Positions 50,225 through 58,905 of a DNA stretch of 64,000 bases are shown one piece after another. The DNA comes from Lentzea kentuckyensis (GTDB lineage: Bacteria; Actinomycetota; Actinomycetes; Mycobacteriales; Pseudonocardiaceae): assembly GCF_002150765.1 (NCBI RefSeq), contig NZ_MUYM01000005.1:62001-126000 (forward strand). The letters run 5' to 3'. The notes beneath the pieces were generated by a model that did no database searches, was not told where the DNA came from, and saw only the letters and a list, made by a program, of their open reading frames with translations. The position numbers and the translations under genes are program-made. Position 1 is the stretch's first letter. Every line of letters starts with the position of its first letter.

Positions 50225-51592
50225 TCAGCCCCGGCGCGCTCGCAGTGCGTCCAGCGAGTCGGGGTCGTCGTCGACCGCCAGTGACACGACCGTGCCGGAG
50301 ACACCGGCCCAGCGCTGCACGGCGGCGGTCGCGGCCAGGCGTTCCTTCTCCGGCAGCTTCGCGATGTTGGAGCCGTGGTTGCCGCCGGGCACCGCGAACG
50401 CCAGCGAGTCGCGCGTGCCCGGACCGAGGCGGAACGGCTCAGCGCTCCACGGGTCGTTCTGACCGTTCACGAACAGCAGCCGCGAGCCCTGATAGCGCAC
50501 CCACGAGTCGATGTCGCGCATCGCGAAGCGGTCGAAGCGCGGGAACTTGATCTCCGGCGACACCATCGAGCGCGGCACCGAGACGCCGGGGTAGCGCAGC
50601 AGGTCGCGCACGGCCGACTCGTCCGCTTCCGGCCAGCCGAGTTGGGTGCCGGCCTGGTAGTAGTACGGCGCGTAGGGCGCGACGCCCGCGTCGGTGTAGA
50701 AGTCCCAGCCGACGGTCTTGTCCATGAACGTCCAGAGGTCGTCCACGGAAGCACCGGCGCCGGGCACGAGAGCGCACTGCTCCTGGGTGCCGTACTGCCA
50801 GAACGTGAACGGCGTGTCGAGCACCAGGATCTCCAGCGCCCGGTGCGCGTTGCCGAACTGCTTGTAGGTGTAGCCCTTGGCCTCCAGGCGCGTGACGATC
50901 TCGTCGCGGTGCTGCAGGATCTGCCGCTGCACGCCCTCGAGTTTCTTGTTGCACGTCGGGTCGTTGCCGACGTTGCGGATGAACTCGCCGTAGACGTCAC
51001 GGTCGTTCACCACGTCGTTCGGCGCGACGTAGGCGATGGTCGCGTCGACGTCACGCGGGAAGAAGCGGCGGTGGTAGATCGACGTCATGCCGCCTTTGCT
51101 GGCGCCGGTCGAGAGCCAGCGAGCCCGGTAGATCTTCTTGAACGCCAGCACGATCCGGTGGTGGTCGTTGGCGGCCTGCCAGATGTTCAGGTCGTCCCAG
51201 TCGGCCGGCGCCGGTCGCGACGGCGTGAAGAACCGCTGCTCGACGCTGAGCTGGTTGCCGTCGACGAGCCGCGCCGGTTCGGACGCGCCGATCGTGCCCG
51301 GCAGGTTGTAGCCGGTGGTGTGCAGCACCATCGGCTTGGAATCGTCCTTGTGCAGCAACGAGAAGCGCTGCTCGAACCGGACGCCGCGCGGCCTGCGGTG
51401 GTCCGCGGGCTGCTGGATGCCGAGCACGAACGTCCGCGCGGTGCCGGACGTTCCTTCGCTGATGATCCGGACGCCGGGCAGCGCGGCGATCCGATCCTTG
51501 ATGTCAGGGGCGGCGGAGACGACCGAGGCGACAGCCAGGACCTGTGCCGATGCCAGGCCGAACGCCAGCAGGGAGCGTACGAGTCTGTTCAC
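50225..51592 (-). CDS. Secreted S37-family (PS-10-like) tripeptidyl aminopeptidase
   Basis: The 455-residue secreted protein has a signal peptide (RLVRSLLAFGLASAQVLAVA to SAA). The alpha/beta-hydrolase triad is Ser165 in WLSTGASKGGMTS, Asp near 378 in FVNGQNDPWSAEP and His near 405 in VPGGNHGSN. The layout and RARWLSTGASKGGM match peptidase family S37 (PS-10) of Streptomyces, which removes tripeptides from protein N-termini outside the cell. The last 30 residues are an acidic/basic tail. Single gene, or joined with the NYN gene. Confidence 0.88.
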   Translation of the reverse strand: MNRLVRSLLAFGLASAQVLAVASVVSAAPDIKDRIAALPGVRIISEGTSGTARTFVLGIQQPADHRRPRGVRFEQRFSLLHKDDSKPMVLHTTGYNLPGTIGASEPARLVDGNQLSVEQRFFTPSRPAPADWDDLNIWQAANDHHRIVLAFKKIYRARWLSTGASKGGMTSIYHRRFFPRDVDATIAYVAPNDVVNDRDVYGEFIRNVGNDPTCNKKLEGVQRQILQHRDEIVTRLEAKGYTYKQFGNAHRALEILVLDTPFTFWQYGTQEQCALVPGAGASVDDLWTFMDKTVGWDFYTDAGVAPYAPYYYQAGTQLGWPEADESAVRDLLRYPGVSVPRSMVSPEIKFPRFDRFAMRDIDSWVRYQGSRLLFVNGQNDPWSAEPFRLGPGTRDSLAFAVPGGNHGSNIAKLPEKERLAATAAVQRWAGVSGTVVSLAVDDDPDSLDALRARRG

Positions 51593-51644
51593 TCAGCCAA
51601 GCTATTGAGCCCGTACGCCCTGCCGGACCGGCCGATCGTCGGGC

Positions 51645-52496
51645 TTATTGGTAGCTGGCGTAGTAAGACGCGGCCATGTCCTCGTCGCCGTGCCCCTTGG
51701 TGATGGCGCGGTTCAGCCGGGCACTCGCCGCCTGCGCCACGTCGAGGTGGACGTTGGCGTGCACCGCGGCCTCGTTGACCAACAGAGCATCCTTCAGCGC
51801 GTTCTGCACGGTGAACGCGGGCGGGAAGTCCCGAGCGATGATCGCGTTGCCCTTCATCTGCAGATACGCGCAGTCCATCGCACCGCCGGAAACGGCTTCC
51901 AGGAACAGCTTCGGGTCGAGCCCGGACGACTCGGCCAGCGCCACGGCCTCGCCCACCGCGGCGGTCAGGGCCAGCACCCAGCTGTTCGCGACGAGCTTCA
52001 ACCGGGACGACGCTCCGGCCTCGCCGACCCACATCGTGCGCGCGCCGATCACGTCGAACACCGGCTGCACGCGGTCGCGCAGTTCTTCCGAACCTGAGGC
52101 GAGCACGACGAGCTTGCCCTCGGTCGCCGGCTTCACACTGCCCAGCACCGGGGCGTCGACGAACTCCAGCCCGAGCGACCGCGCCAGCGCGATGTGGTCG
52201 TCGATCGCGTCGACGCCGACCGTGGACGCCTGGATCCACACCGCGTCGTGCGGCAACGAGTCGGCGGCCTCCTGCATGGTCGCGGTGACCGTGGGACCGT
52301 CGGTGAGCACCGTCATGACGATCTCGACGCCCTCGACGGCCTGAGCGGGCGTGTCGGCGACGACGGCGCCCCGAGCAGCGAGCGGTTCGGCTTTGGCGCG
52401 CGTGCGGTTCCAGACCCGGACCTCGTGTCCGGCTGCGGCGAGGTTGGCTGCGATGGGGGCACCCATGAGGCCGGTGCCGAGCACGGCGATCTTCAT
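51645..52496 (-). CDS. 3-hydroxyisobutyrate dehydrogenase-family oxidoreductase
   Basis: The 283-residue NAD(P)-dependent beta-hydroxyacid dehydrogenase has IAVLGTGLMGAPIAANLAAA at the N-terminus, VWNRTRAKAEPL, FVDAPVLGSVKPATEGKLVV, and the catalytic-lysine region SRLKLVANSWVLALTAAVGE. It acts on small beta-hydroxyacids or imines; the substrate is not visible. I chose ATG 52496 (MKIAVLG). An ATG at 52508 adds four residues. GGGGGAC lies just upstream. A hairpin at 52517-52559 precedes it and ends transcription from the small gene further up. Confidence 0.92.
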   Translation of the reverse strand: MKIAVLGTGLMGAPIAANLAAAGHEVRVWNRTRAKAEPLAARGAVVADTPAQAVEGVEIVMTVLTDGPTVTATMQEAADSLPHDAVWIQASTVGVDAIDDHIALARSLGLEFVDAPVLGSVKPATEGKLVVLASGSEELRDRVQPVFDVIGARTMWVGEAGASSRLKLVANSWVLALTAAVGEAVALAESSGLDPKLFLEAVSGGAMDCAYLQMKGNAIIARDFPPAFTVQNALKDALLVNEAAVHANVHLDVAQAASARLNRAITKGHGDEDMAASYYASYQ

Positions 52497-52516
52497 GTCC
52501 CCCAGCAAACAAGAAA

Positions 52517-52559
52517 CCTCGCAGTGCTGCCAGGTCGGGGGTCCGACAGCACCGCGAGG
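52517..52559 (-). terminator. Terminator-like hairpin upstream of the HIBADH-type gene
   Basis: CCTCGC-A-GTGCTG pairs with CAGCAC-C-GCGAGG (one mismatch), and TTTCTTGTTT follows on the minus strand. It would stop transcripts coming from 52726, or form a leader structure for the downstream gene. Confidence 0.65.
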
Positions 52560-52638
52560 TCAACAGTGACATCGGCGGACCGACGTGCGCTGTTACAACG
52601 CCATCATACTGTGGCGCGGATCACGTTTAACAGAATGA

Positions 52639-52671
52639 AACCCCTGGAGCGCGGGAGGTGCTCCAGGGGTT
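52639..52671 (-). terminator. Terminator of the small gene at 52726
   Basis: AACCCCTGGAGC (52639-52650) pairs perfectly with GCTCCAGGGGTT (52660-52671) around a nine-base loop, followed on the minus strand by TTTCATTCTGTT. With the hairpin at 52517 this gives two terminators in tandem after a 52-codon gene. Confidence 0.85.
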
Positions 52672-52725
52672 CCCGTTCGGGGAGGCACTCGCGACGGGGC
52701 GCCGCGCGAGTGCCGGGTCGAGAAG

Positions 52726-52884
52726 TCAGCGCAGGGTGGTGACCTGAGCCTGGGCGATGGCCATCAGCTCGTGACGCATGGCCGGGGTGGTGGCCATGTC
52801 GATCGCGCGAGCCACGGCCTTCCGGTTGCGCGCCTCGGCACGACGGGCGCGGAGCTTCGCTGCGAAGTTCATCTCGGTCTGCAC
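52726..52884 (-). CDS. Small basic helical protein
   Basis: The 52-residue product (VQTEMNFAAKLRARRAEARN..., ending HELMAIAQAQVTTLR) is an Arg/Ala-rich helix protein with no named domain. The GTG at 52884 has GAGAGG just upstream; ATG 52872 (MNFAAKL) is an alternative. Two terminators in a row follow it, which argues for a real and perhaps highly expressed transcript. Similar small proteins may occur in related actinobacteria, but I cannot check. The gap 52885-53031 upstream shows nothing else clear. Confidence 0.6.
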   Translation of the reverse strand: MQTEMNFAAKLRARRAEARNRKAVARAIDMATTPAMRHELMAIAQAQVTTLR

Positions 52885-53031
52885 TTCCCTCTCGGAGGTC
52901 TGTTTGGTTGGTGACTTAAGTATGCACCTTCCTACCCACAAAAGCACGCGATTATCCGGTGAGGTGGGGCACACGCCGACGAATCATCGGCTGACAACGT
53001 GAACGGCCGGACAACGGCAGGGTGCTTCCGG

Positions 53032-54225
53032 TTACTCCTCGCGGCCGAGCAGGAACCGGCCGAAGTGCGGCACCGTGAAGGCGATCTGACCCCGTTCCGC
53101 GCTGTAGACCAGGCCTTTCTTGATGAGCGAGTCCCGTGCGGGCGACAGCGAGGAGGGCTTGCGACCCAGGTGGTCGGCCACCTGGGCGGTGTTGACCCCC
53201 GCGTCCTTTCCGTCGGTCAACTCGGCCATCGACCGGAGATACTCGCGTTCAGCGGGCGTCGCACGCTCGTATCGGGAGCCGAAGAAGCCCACAGCGAGCT
53301 CGGCGTCTGCCTCCGGAGCGGCCACGGAGACGTCCAACGCGCTGATCGGATCGGCCGGTGCGGCGTCCCAGGCGGCTTTGCCGTAGGCCTGGATGAAGTA
53401 CGGGTAACCACCAGACGCGTCGAACAACGCGTCGAGCGCCTCGTCGGTGATGCCCGCGTCCTCCCGTTCGACCGGGGCGAGCACCGCGCGGTCGGCGTCC
53501 TCGCGGCTGAGCCGGTCGATGCGGACGTACCGGAAGAGCCGTTCCGAGTACGACTTGCTGGCGCTGAGAACCGCGGGCAGGTGCGGCAGGCCGGCACCGA
53601 CGACCACGAGCGGCGCGCCGAGCTGCGAGAGCTCGTGGCACGCCGCGCACAACGCGCTGATGTCGTCCGGCTTGAGGTCCTGCATCTCGTCGATGAGCAG
53701 CGCGACGCCCGTGCCGACGTCCTGCGCGAGCTCGGCGACGTCGGTGAACAGCTCCACCAGGTCGATCTCGATGTCACCGGAGTCCGCGCGCCCACTCGCC
53801 GCCGGGACGTCGATGCCGGGCTGCCAGCGATCGCGCAGCTTGGCGCCGTCCGGTGCGGCCCTGAGCGCGAACGCCTTGAGGATGCCGAGGATCGCCTCGA
53901 CCCGGTCCGGCGCGCGGTGCCTCACGGCGAGATCGCGGATTGCCCGGTGCAACGCGGCCGAGAGCGGTCGGCGCAGGTCGGCGTCGGGCCGAGCCTCGAC
54001 CTTGCCCGCACCCCACCCGCGTTTGACCGCCATGGACCGCAGCTCGCCGAGCAACACCGTCTTGCCGACGCCGCGCAGTCCCGTCAGCACGAGGCTGCGT
54101 TCGGGACGGCCGCGGGCCACGCGTTCGAGCACCACCTCGAAGGCGGCGACCTCCTTGTCCCGGCCGGCGAGCTCAGGAGGCCTCTGGCCTGCACCGGGGG
54201 CGAACGGATTGCGCACCGGGTCCAT
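53032..54225 (-). CDS. AAA ATPase with C-terminal winged helix (ORC/STAND-like)
   Basis: The 397-residue protein has Walker A TGLRGVGKTVLLGE at about 49-56, Walker B VALLIDEMQDLKPDD near 180, sensor-type LVVVGAGLPHLPAVL, and a helical lid (DALDALFDASGGYPYFIQAY). The C-terminal winged helix is TAQVADHLGRKPSSLSPARD. This AAA_16/ORC1-like layout occurs in orphan actinobacterial ATPases and mobile-element proteins; the role is unknown. ATG 54225 is used. Strong GC-rich palindromes lie upstream at 54288-54340. No partner gene is evident. Confidence 0.85.
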   Translation of the reverse strand: MDPVRNPFAPGAGQRPPELAGRDKEVAAFEVVLERVARGRPERSLVLTGLRGVGKTVLLGELRSMAVKRGWGAGKVEARPDADLRRPLSAALHRAIRDLAVRHRAPDRVEAILGILKAFALRAAPDGAKLRDRWQPGIDVPAASGRADSGDIEIDLVELFTDVAELAQDVGTGVALLIDEMQDLKPDDISALCAACHELSQLGAPLVVVGAGLPHLPAVLSASKSYSERLFRYVRIDRLSREDADRAVLAPVEREDAGITDEALDALFDASGGYPYFIQAYGKAAWDAAPADPISALDVSVAAPEADAELAVGFFGSRYERATPAEREYLRSMAELTDGKDAGVNTAQVADHLGRKPSSLSPARDSLIKKGLVYSAERGQIAFTVPHFGRFLLGREE

Positions 54226-54245
54226 GCCTCGCACCGTATCGCTCT

Positions 54246-54340
54246 CTCTAGCGCTTCCCCTAGAGGAACGCAGACTCTCCTCGTTTTGGGGCACGCGGGG
54301 GCCTCGCGTGCCCCTGGAGTGCACGCGGGGACCCCGCGTG
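54246..54340. promoter_or_regulatory. Cluster of three dyads between AAA ATPase and SIMPL genes
   Basis: Three inverted repeats lie in this 209-bp divergent gap. CTCTAG-N8-CTAGAG is at 54246-54265. GGGGCACGCG-N7-CGCGTGCCCC is at 54288-54314. CACGCGGGG-A-CCCCGCGTG is at 54322-54340. The string GCACGCGGGG occurs twice, exactly 30 bp apart. They could be operators bound by the ATPase's winged helix, or transcript hairpins. Confidence 0.5.
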
Positions 54341-54433
54341 TCTTCTACGAAAGCGGAGTATTCGGCTTTCTAGTGATTTAGCAATAGAACGTAATAGTTG
54401 CGGATGAACCGGGGCACCGGTTGGCTGGGGAAC

Positions 54434-55048
54434 GTGGCTGAAGTCGTGACAAAGGGGACCGGCGAGGTCGAGCGGACCGCCGACCGCGCCCAGGTGGACG
54501 TGACGTTCGAGGCGCTCGGTGCTGAACGCTCCGAGGCGGTGAGCACGCTCAACCAGCGCATTTCCGCCGTCGAACCGCTGCTCGAGGACTTCGAGGTGCG
54601 GTCGCGGCAGCTGTCCGTGCACGACAACTGGGACAACAACCAGCGCGTCGGCAGCCGCGCCCAGCAGCAGTACGTGATCTGGGTTTCGGACCTCGACCGG
54701 CTCGACGGGCTGCTCGCGGAACTGGTGCAGGCCGAGCCGTCCTGGGTCAACGGACCGTCGTGGACGCTCGTCGACGACACCGAGGCCATCCGCGAGGCGC
54801 AGCGGGAGGCCGTGGCGGACGCGTTGCGCCGCGCCGAGGGCTACGCGTCGGCGCTGGGGCGGCGGCTCGGGCCGTTGCTGCGGATCGGTGACACCGAGGG
54901 CGGTGCGCACTACTCGCCGCGGATGATGAGCGGCGCCGCGTCGTTCGAGATGGCCGGGCCTGCCGGGATGGTCGACCAGCTGAACCTGAAGGCACAGCAG
55001 ATCACCGTGTCGGCGTCGTGCACGGCCGCGTGGTCGCTGCTCGACTGA
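54434..55048 (+). CDS. SIMPL-domain (DUF541) protein
   Basis: The 204-residue protein starts VAEVVTKGTGEVERTADRAQ, followed by VTFEALGAERSEAVSTLNQR, YVIWVSDLDRLDGLLAELVQ and REAQREAVADALRRAEGYAS. This is the oligomerising SIMPL/DUF541 fold known from periplasmic and cytosolic bacterial proteins of unclear role. No signal peptide is visible, so it is probably cytosolic. GGGG four bases upstream supports GTG 54434; a GTG at 54398 is also in frame. It is divergent from the AAA ATPase, with GC-rich dyads between. Confidence 0.85.
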   Translation: MAEVVTKGTGEVERTADRAQVDVTFEALGAERSEAVSTLNQRISAVEPLLEDFEVRSRQLSVHDNWDNNQRVGSRAQQQYVIWVSDLDRLDGLLAELVQAEPSWVNGPSWTLVDDTEAIREAQREAVADALRRAEGYASALGRRLGPLLRIGDTEGGAHYSPRMMSGAASFEMAGPAGMVDQLNLKAQQITVSASCTAAWSLLD

Positions 55049-55057
55049 ACCACGCCA

Positions 55058-55309
55058 CTAGCTCGCCTTCAGGGTCTCCATGGCGGCCTGCACCGCGGCC
55101 GCGTCGAGGTCGTCCGGCCTGGCCTTGCGCCACTTCTCCAGCCACACGACGCGTTGGCTGGCCGCCGCGGCCAGGGTCAGGACGATGTACGCGCGGCGTT
55201 CCCACTCCCTCGCGGACGCCATCGCGTCGGCGGCCGGCCGCCATTCGTCCCGCAGGGTGCCGAGGAGTGCGCGGGCCAGCACCGGGTCTTTTTCGGGATC
55301 AACGTTCAT
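55058..55309 (-). CDS. Small helical protein of unknown function
   Basis: I do not recognise this 83-residue protein (MNVDPEKDPVLARALLGTLR, then EWERRAYIVLTLAAAASQRV, ending AVQAAMETLKAS). It has a hydrophobic central helix and charged ends. The ATG at 55309 follows a GGGGGTGGGA stretch; GTG 55318 is also in frame. A near-perfect dyad ATTGACC-GTTCAAT lies 49 bp upstream, suggesting regulation. It converges on the SIMPL gene. Confidence 0.6.
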   Translation of the reverse strand: MNVDPEKDPVLARALLGTLRDEWRPAADAMASAREWERRAYIVLTLAAAASQRVVWLEKWRKARPDDLDAAAVQAAMETLKAS

Positions 55310-55357
55310 CAGTCCCACCCCCAGGACCGCTGTGACGCGGTCCAGAGAGTGTGCCTG

Positions 55358-55371
55358 ATTGACCGTTCAAT
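55358..55371. promoter_or_regulatory. Candidate operator upstream of the 83-residue gene
   Basis: ATTGACC-GTTCAAT is a 7-7 dyad with one mismatched pair, typical in size of TetR sites. It abuts the stop codon of the serine hydrolase at 55372. Confidence 0.35.
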
Positions 55372-56361
55372 TTAAATAGCCGTACGCGCGGCGTACCGCC
55401 AGAAGTCGCGCATGATCTCGGTCGGGGTGGGGCTGGTCATGGCCGTGCGGGTGAGCAGGACGGCGACCATGTCCTGTGACGGCACGACGTGCGAGGTCGT
55501 ACCGGAGCCGCCGACCCAGCCGTAGCGGCCCGGGACGTTCCACGGGTCGATCTCGGCGATGTCGACGCTGCCACCGAAGCCCCAGCCCTGGCCTTCCAGG
55601 AAGAGCTGGCCTGCTTCGCGGTCCTCGGCGGACGTGGTGTCGACCGCGAGTCGCGAGACCAGGTCGCTGGACAACAGATACCGGTTGAACGCCAGCACAT
55701 CGTCCACAGTGGAGTTCAGGCCGCCGGCACCGGACGGGAGGACGTCGCTGATGAAGCCGGTGTTCGTCATGCCGGCCGGCGCGTAGAGGTGTTCGGCCAG
55801 GTAGTCCGGGAGCGAGCCGGTGGCACGGTGCAGCAGCACGCCGAGGACGTCGTAGGACGTGTTGTAGAGCCAGCCGTCGCCCGGCTGGTGCAGCAACGGC
55901 ACCTGGGCGAGCCCCTTGAGCCATTCCTCCGGGGTGGGCAGGTCCGGGCGGCCGTGCAGGTGCGCCTCGTCGAAAAGCTTCCTGGTGGCGGGCAACGAGA
56001 AGTCCGCCGTGAAGCCCCAGCCGGAACGGGACGCCAGCAGGTGCCGGACGGTGATCGGCCTGGCCGCGGGGACGACGTCGTCGATCTCGCTGTCCGGTGT
56101 GCGGACGACCACCGGGTCCGCGAGTTCGGGCAGCCAGTTCGCGATCGGGTCGTCGAGACCGATCCCGTTGTCCTGCACCAGGAGCATCGCGGCGGCGGCG
56201 ACGATCGGCTTGGTGACCGAGGCGATCGGGAAGACCGACTCGCGGGTGTCCTCGCCGATCGCCGCGCACTCGACGTCGTCACCCCTGGCGATGAGCGCGA
56301 CCGCGGTGGGCACGGTCTCGCGGTGAGCCTCCAGCACTTCCTGCAGAGTCATGGTCGCCAT
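55372..56361 (-). CDS. Beta-lactamase-fold serine hydrolase
   Basis: This 329-residue protein of the class C beta-lactamase/esterase family has the SxxK nucleophile motif SVTK in VFPIASVTKPIVAAAAM, a Tyr-containing WLYNTSYDVLG, and GRYGWVGGSGTTSHVV in place of the KTG box. It lacks a signal peptide, so it is more likely a cytosolic esterase than a resistance enzyme. GGAG four bases upstream favours ATG 56361 (MATMTLQEVL). It follows the thiolase on the same strand by about 50 bp. Confidence 0.85.
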   Translation of the reverse strand: MATMTLQEVLEAHRETVPTAVALIARGDDVECAAIGEDTRESVFPIASVTKPIVAAAAMLLVQDNGIGLDDPIANWLPELADPVVVRTPDSEIDDVVPAARPITVRHLLASRSGWGFTADFSLPATRKLFDEAHLHGRPDLPTPEEWLKGLAQVPLLHQPGDGWLYNTSYDVLGVLLHRATGSLPDYLAEHLYAPAGMTNTGFISDVLPSGAGGLNSTVDDVLAFNRYLLSSDLVSRLAVDTTSAEDREAGQLFLEGQGWGFGGSVDIAEIDPWNVPGRYGWVGGSGTTSHVVPSQDMVAVLLTRTAMTSPTPTEIMRDFWRYAARTAI

Positions 56362-56410
56362 CCTTCTCCTGATCGGGTTCGGATGGGTTGACTTCAGGTA
56401 CCGGAGAAAC

Positions 56411-57616
56411 TCATCGCTCCAGGATCGCCGTGATGCCCTGACCGCCGGCGGCGCAGATCGACACGAACCCGCGCCCGCTGCCCTTCTGGTGCAGCAACTT
56501 CGCCAAAGTCGCCACAATTCGGGCACCGGTGGCGGCGAACGGGTGGCCCGCCGCGAGCGACGAGCCGTTGACGTTCAGCCTGGTCCTGTCGATCTCGCCG
56601 AGGTCGGGTTCCCAGGCCTTCAACGTGGCGAGCACCTGGGACGCGAACGCCTCGTGCACCTCGTAGAAGTCGAACTCCTGCAGCTTGAGACCCGCCTTGT
56701 CGAGCATGCGCGGCGCGGCGTGCACCGGGGCCATCAGCAGGCCCTCCTCGCCGTGCACGTAATCGACGGCGGCGGTCTCGGCGAACGTCAGGTACGCGAG
56801 GACGGGCAGCTTTCGTTCACGCGCCCACTCCTCGGTGGCCATCAGGACCGCGGAGGCGCCGTCGGACAGCGGGGTCGAGTTGCCGGCGGTCATCGTGTCG
56901 CCGAAGACCGGCTTGAGCCTGGCGAGCTTCTCGGCGCTGCTGTCCGGGCGGAGGTTCTGGTCGCGGGTCAGGCCGAGGTAGGGCGTGACCAGGTCGTCGA
57001 AGAAGCCCTCGTCGTAGGCGCGGGCGAGGTTCTGGTGGCTGCGGGCGGTGAGCTCGTCCTGGTCCTCGCGCGTGACGCCGTACTTGGCCGCGGTGACGGC
57101 CGCGTGCTCGCCCATCGACATGCCGGTGCGCGGTTCGCCGTTGCGGGGCAGGTGCGGCACGACGTGGCTGGGGCGCAGCCGGGTCAGCAGGCTGACCTTG
57201 CGGGTGCGGTTGAACTCCAGCAGGAGCTTGCGGAAGTTCTCGTTCACGCCGATCGGAGCGTCGCTCGTGGTGTCGACGCCGCCCGCGATGCCCGCCTCGA
57301 TCTGGCCGAGCGCGATCTTGTTGGCGACGGCGATGATCGCCTGCAGGCCGGTGCCGCACGCCTGCTGCAGGTCGTACGCGGGTGTTTCCGGGCTGAGCTT
57401 GCTGCCCAGGACCGACTCGCGGACGAGGTTGAAGTCGCGCGAGTGCTTGAGCACGGCGCCGGCCACCACCTCGCCGAGGCGTTCTCCCTGCAGGCCGAAG
57501 CGGCTGACCAGCCCGTCCAGCACCGCGGTGAACATGTCCTGGTTCGACGCGGTGGCGTACGGGCCGTTCGATCGGGCGAACGGGATGCGGTTGCCGCCGA
57601 TGATCGCTACTCGCAT
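56411..57616 (-). CDS. fadA2: Acetyl-CoA C-acyltransferase (thiolase), FadA2-like
   Basis: The 401-residue thiolase has the acyl-accepting Cys87 in AYDLQQACGTGLQ, the HEAF motif in FDFYEVHEAFASQVLATL, NVNGSSLAAGHPFAATGARI, and the second Cys in GFVSICAAGGQGITAIL. It cleaves 3-ketoacyl-CoA in beta-oxidation or makes acetoacetyl-CoA. It is divergent from HMwFabG across a tandem operator (57630-57660). The same gene pair (fadA2/fabG4) occurs in M. tuberculosis next to htdX and fadE5. The symbol is by analogy. Confidence 0.92.
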   Translation of the reverse strand: MRVAIIGGNRIPFARSNGPYATASNQDMFTAVLDGLVSRFGLQGERLGEVVAGAVLKHSRDFNLVRESVLGSKLSPETPAYDLQQACGTGLQAIIAVANKIALGQIEAGIAGGVDTTSDAPIGVNENFRKLLLEFNRTRKVSLLTRLRPSHVVPHLPRNGEPRTGMSMGEHAAVTAAKYGVTREDQDELTARSHQNLARAYDEGFFDDLVTPYLGLTRDQNLRPDSSAEKLARLKPVFGDTMTAGNSTPLSDGASAVLMATEEWARERKLPVLAYLTFAETAAVDYVHGEEGLLMAPVHAAPRMLDKAGLKLQEFDFYEVHEAFASQVLATLKAWEPDLGEIDRTRLNVNGSSLAAGHPFAATGARIVATLAKLLHQKGSGRGFVSICAAGGQGITAILER

Positions 57617-57629
57617 GCCGCCATACTAC

Positions 57630-57660
57630 CTACTAGCGAGTAGACTTACTAGCTAGTAGG
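57630..57660. promoter_or_regulatory. Tandem TACT-N4-AGTA operators, fadA/HMwFabG promoter
   Basis: CTACTAGCGAGTAG (57630-57643) and TTACTAGCTAGTAGG (57646-57660, containing the perfect 12-bp palindrome TACTAGCTAGTA) start 16 bp apart. They fill most of the space between divergent starts at 57616 and 57670. The arrangement repeats at 60356-60386 with 25 of 31 bases identical. Confidence 0.85.
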
Positions 57661-57669
57661 TTGTGTGAC

Positions 57670-58905
57670 GTGGACAGGTACCAGAAGTTCGCCTCTTCGG
57701 GGCTGGGTCGCCAGCTCGTGCGCAGGCTCGGCCTGCCGAACCCGTATCCACTCCGCCGTGACGCGGCTTTGGCCACACCCGTGCTGGTCGGTGGCACTGC
57801 TCGGCTGCCCTTCCTGAAACAGCTCGAAACCGGCACCGCTCCCTACGGCGCGCTGGTGTTCGACGCGTCCGAGATCGCGGCTGTCTCGGATCTGCGGCAG
57901 CTGCACGACTTCTTCCACCCGGTGATCACGCAGCTCGGGCCGTGCGGGCGGGTGATCGTGATCGGACGGTCGCCGGACTCGGTGGCGCAACGGGCGCTCG
58001 AGGGCTTCGTGCGGTCGGTCGGCAAGGAACTGCGGCGCGGCGGCACGGCGAACCTCGTCTACGTGGCGGACGGCGCCGAGGACGGGGTCGAGTCGACGCT
58101 GCGATTCCTGCTGTCCGGACGGTCGGCGTACGTGTCCGGCCAGGTGATCCACGTATCCGGCAACGCCGCCACCGGCACGCTGGAGGGCAAGATCGCACTG
58201 GTCACGGGTGCCTCCCGGGGCATCGGTGAGGCGATCGCGGCCACGCTCGCCCGCGACGGCGCGCACGCGGTGTGCCTGGACGTGCCTGCGGCCGGGGAGG
58301 ACCTGTCGAGGGTCGCGAACGCCATCGGCGGGTCGGCGTTGCAGCTCGACATCACCGGCGATCCGGCGAAGCTGACCTCGCACCTGCTCGAACGGCACGG
58401 CGGCGTGGACGTCGTCGTGCACAACGCGGGCATCACCCGCGACAAGACATTGGCACGCATGGACTCCTCGCTCTGGGACTCCGTGCTGGAGGTCAACCTC
58501 GCGTGCCAGGAGCGGATCAACGACGCACTGCTGCACGGCGACGTGTTGCGCCCCGGCGGACGGATCGTCGGGGTCTCGTCGATCGCCGGCATCGCGGGCA
58601 ACGTCGGCCAGACCAACTACGCCACCTCGAAGGCCGGCGTGATCGGGATGGTGCGGTCACTGGCGCCCGTGCTGGCCGATCGCGGAGCGACGATCAACGC
58701 CGTGGCACCCGGTTTCATCGAGACCAAGATGACCGCGGCGGTGCCGTTCGCGACGCGTGAGGTCGGGCGGCGGATGAACAGCCTGTCGCAGGGCGGTCTG
58801 CCGGTGGACGTGGCGGAGACGGTGGCGTGGTTCGCGTCGCCGGGTTCCGGTGGTGTGAACGGCAACGTGGTCCGGGTGTGCGGCCAGATGCTGCTGGGGG
58901 CGTGA
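57670..58905 (+). CDS. fabG4: High-molecular-weight 3-ketoacyl reductase (HMwFabG, FabG4-like)
   Basis: The 411-residue two-domain reductase has a degenerate flavodoxin/Rossmann-like N-terminal domain (about 1-170) fused to a complete SDR. The NAD motif is LVTGASRGIGEAIAATLA near 178, HNAG follows, the catalytic Ser is in GVSSIAGIAGN, and Tyr/Lys are in TNYATSKAGVIG. This is the FabG4 type of M. tuberculosis (Rv0242c), which reduces 3-ketoacyl-CoA with NADH. GTG 57670 lies only 10 bp after the operator, so the leader must be very short or absent. The stop overlaps the MaoC start (TGATG). Confidence 0.92.
   Translation: MDRYQKFASSGLGRQLVRRLGLPNPYPLRRDAALATPVLVGGTARLPFLKQLETGTAPYGALVFDASEIAAVSDLRQLHDFFHPVITQLGPCGRVIVIGRSPDSVAQRALEGFVRSVGKELRRGGTANLVYVADGAEDGVESTLRFLLSGRSAYVSGQVIHVSGNAATGTLEGKIALVTGASRGIGEAIAATLARDGAHAVCLDVPAAGEDLSRVANAIGGSALQLDITGDPAKLTSHLLERHGGVDVVVHNAGITRDKTLARMDSSLWDSVLEVNLACQERINDALLHGDVLRPGGRIVGVSSIAGIAGNVGQTNYATSKAGVIGMVRSLAPVLADRGATINAVAPGFIETKMTAAVPFATREVGRRMNSLSQGGLPVDVAETVAWFASPGSGGVNGNVVRVCGQMLLGA

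Noticed and set aside
55372..56361. Beta-lactamase resistance gene
   Set aside because: There is SxxK but no signal peptide and no canonical KTG box; an esterase-like serine hydrolase is more likely.
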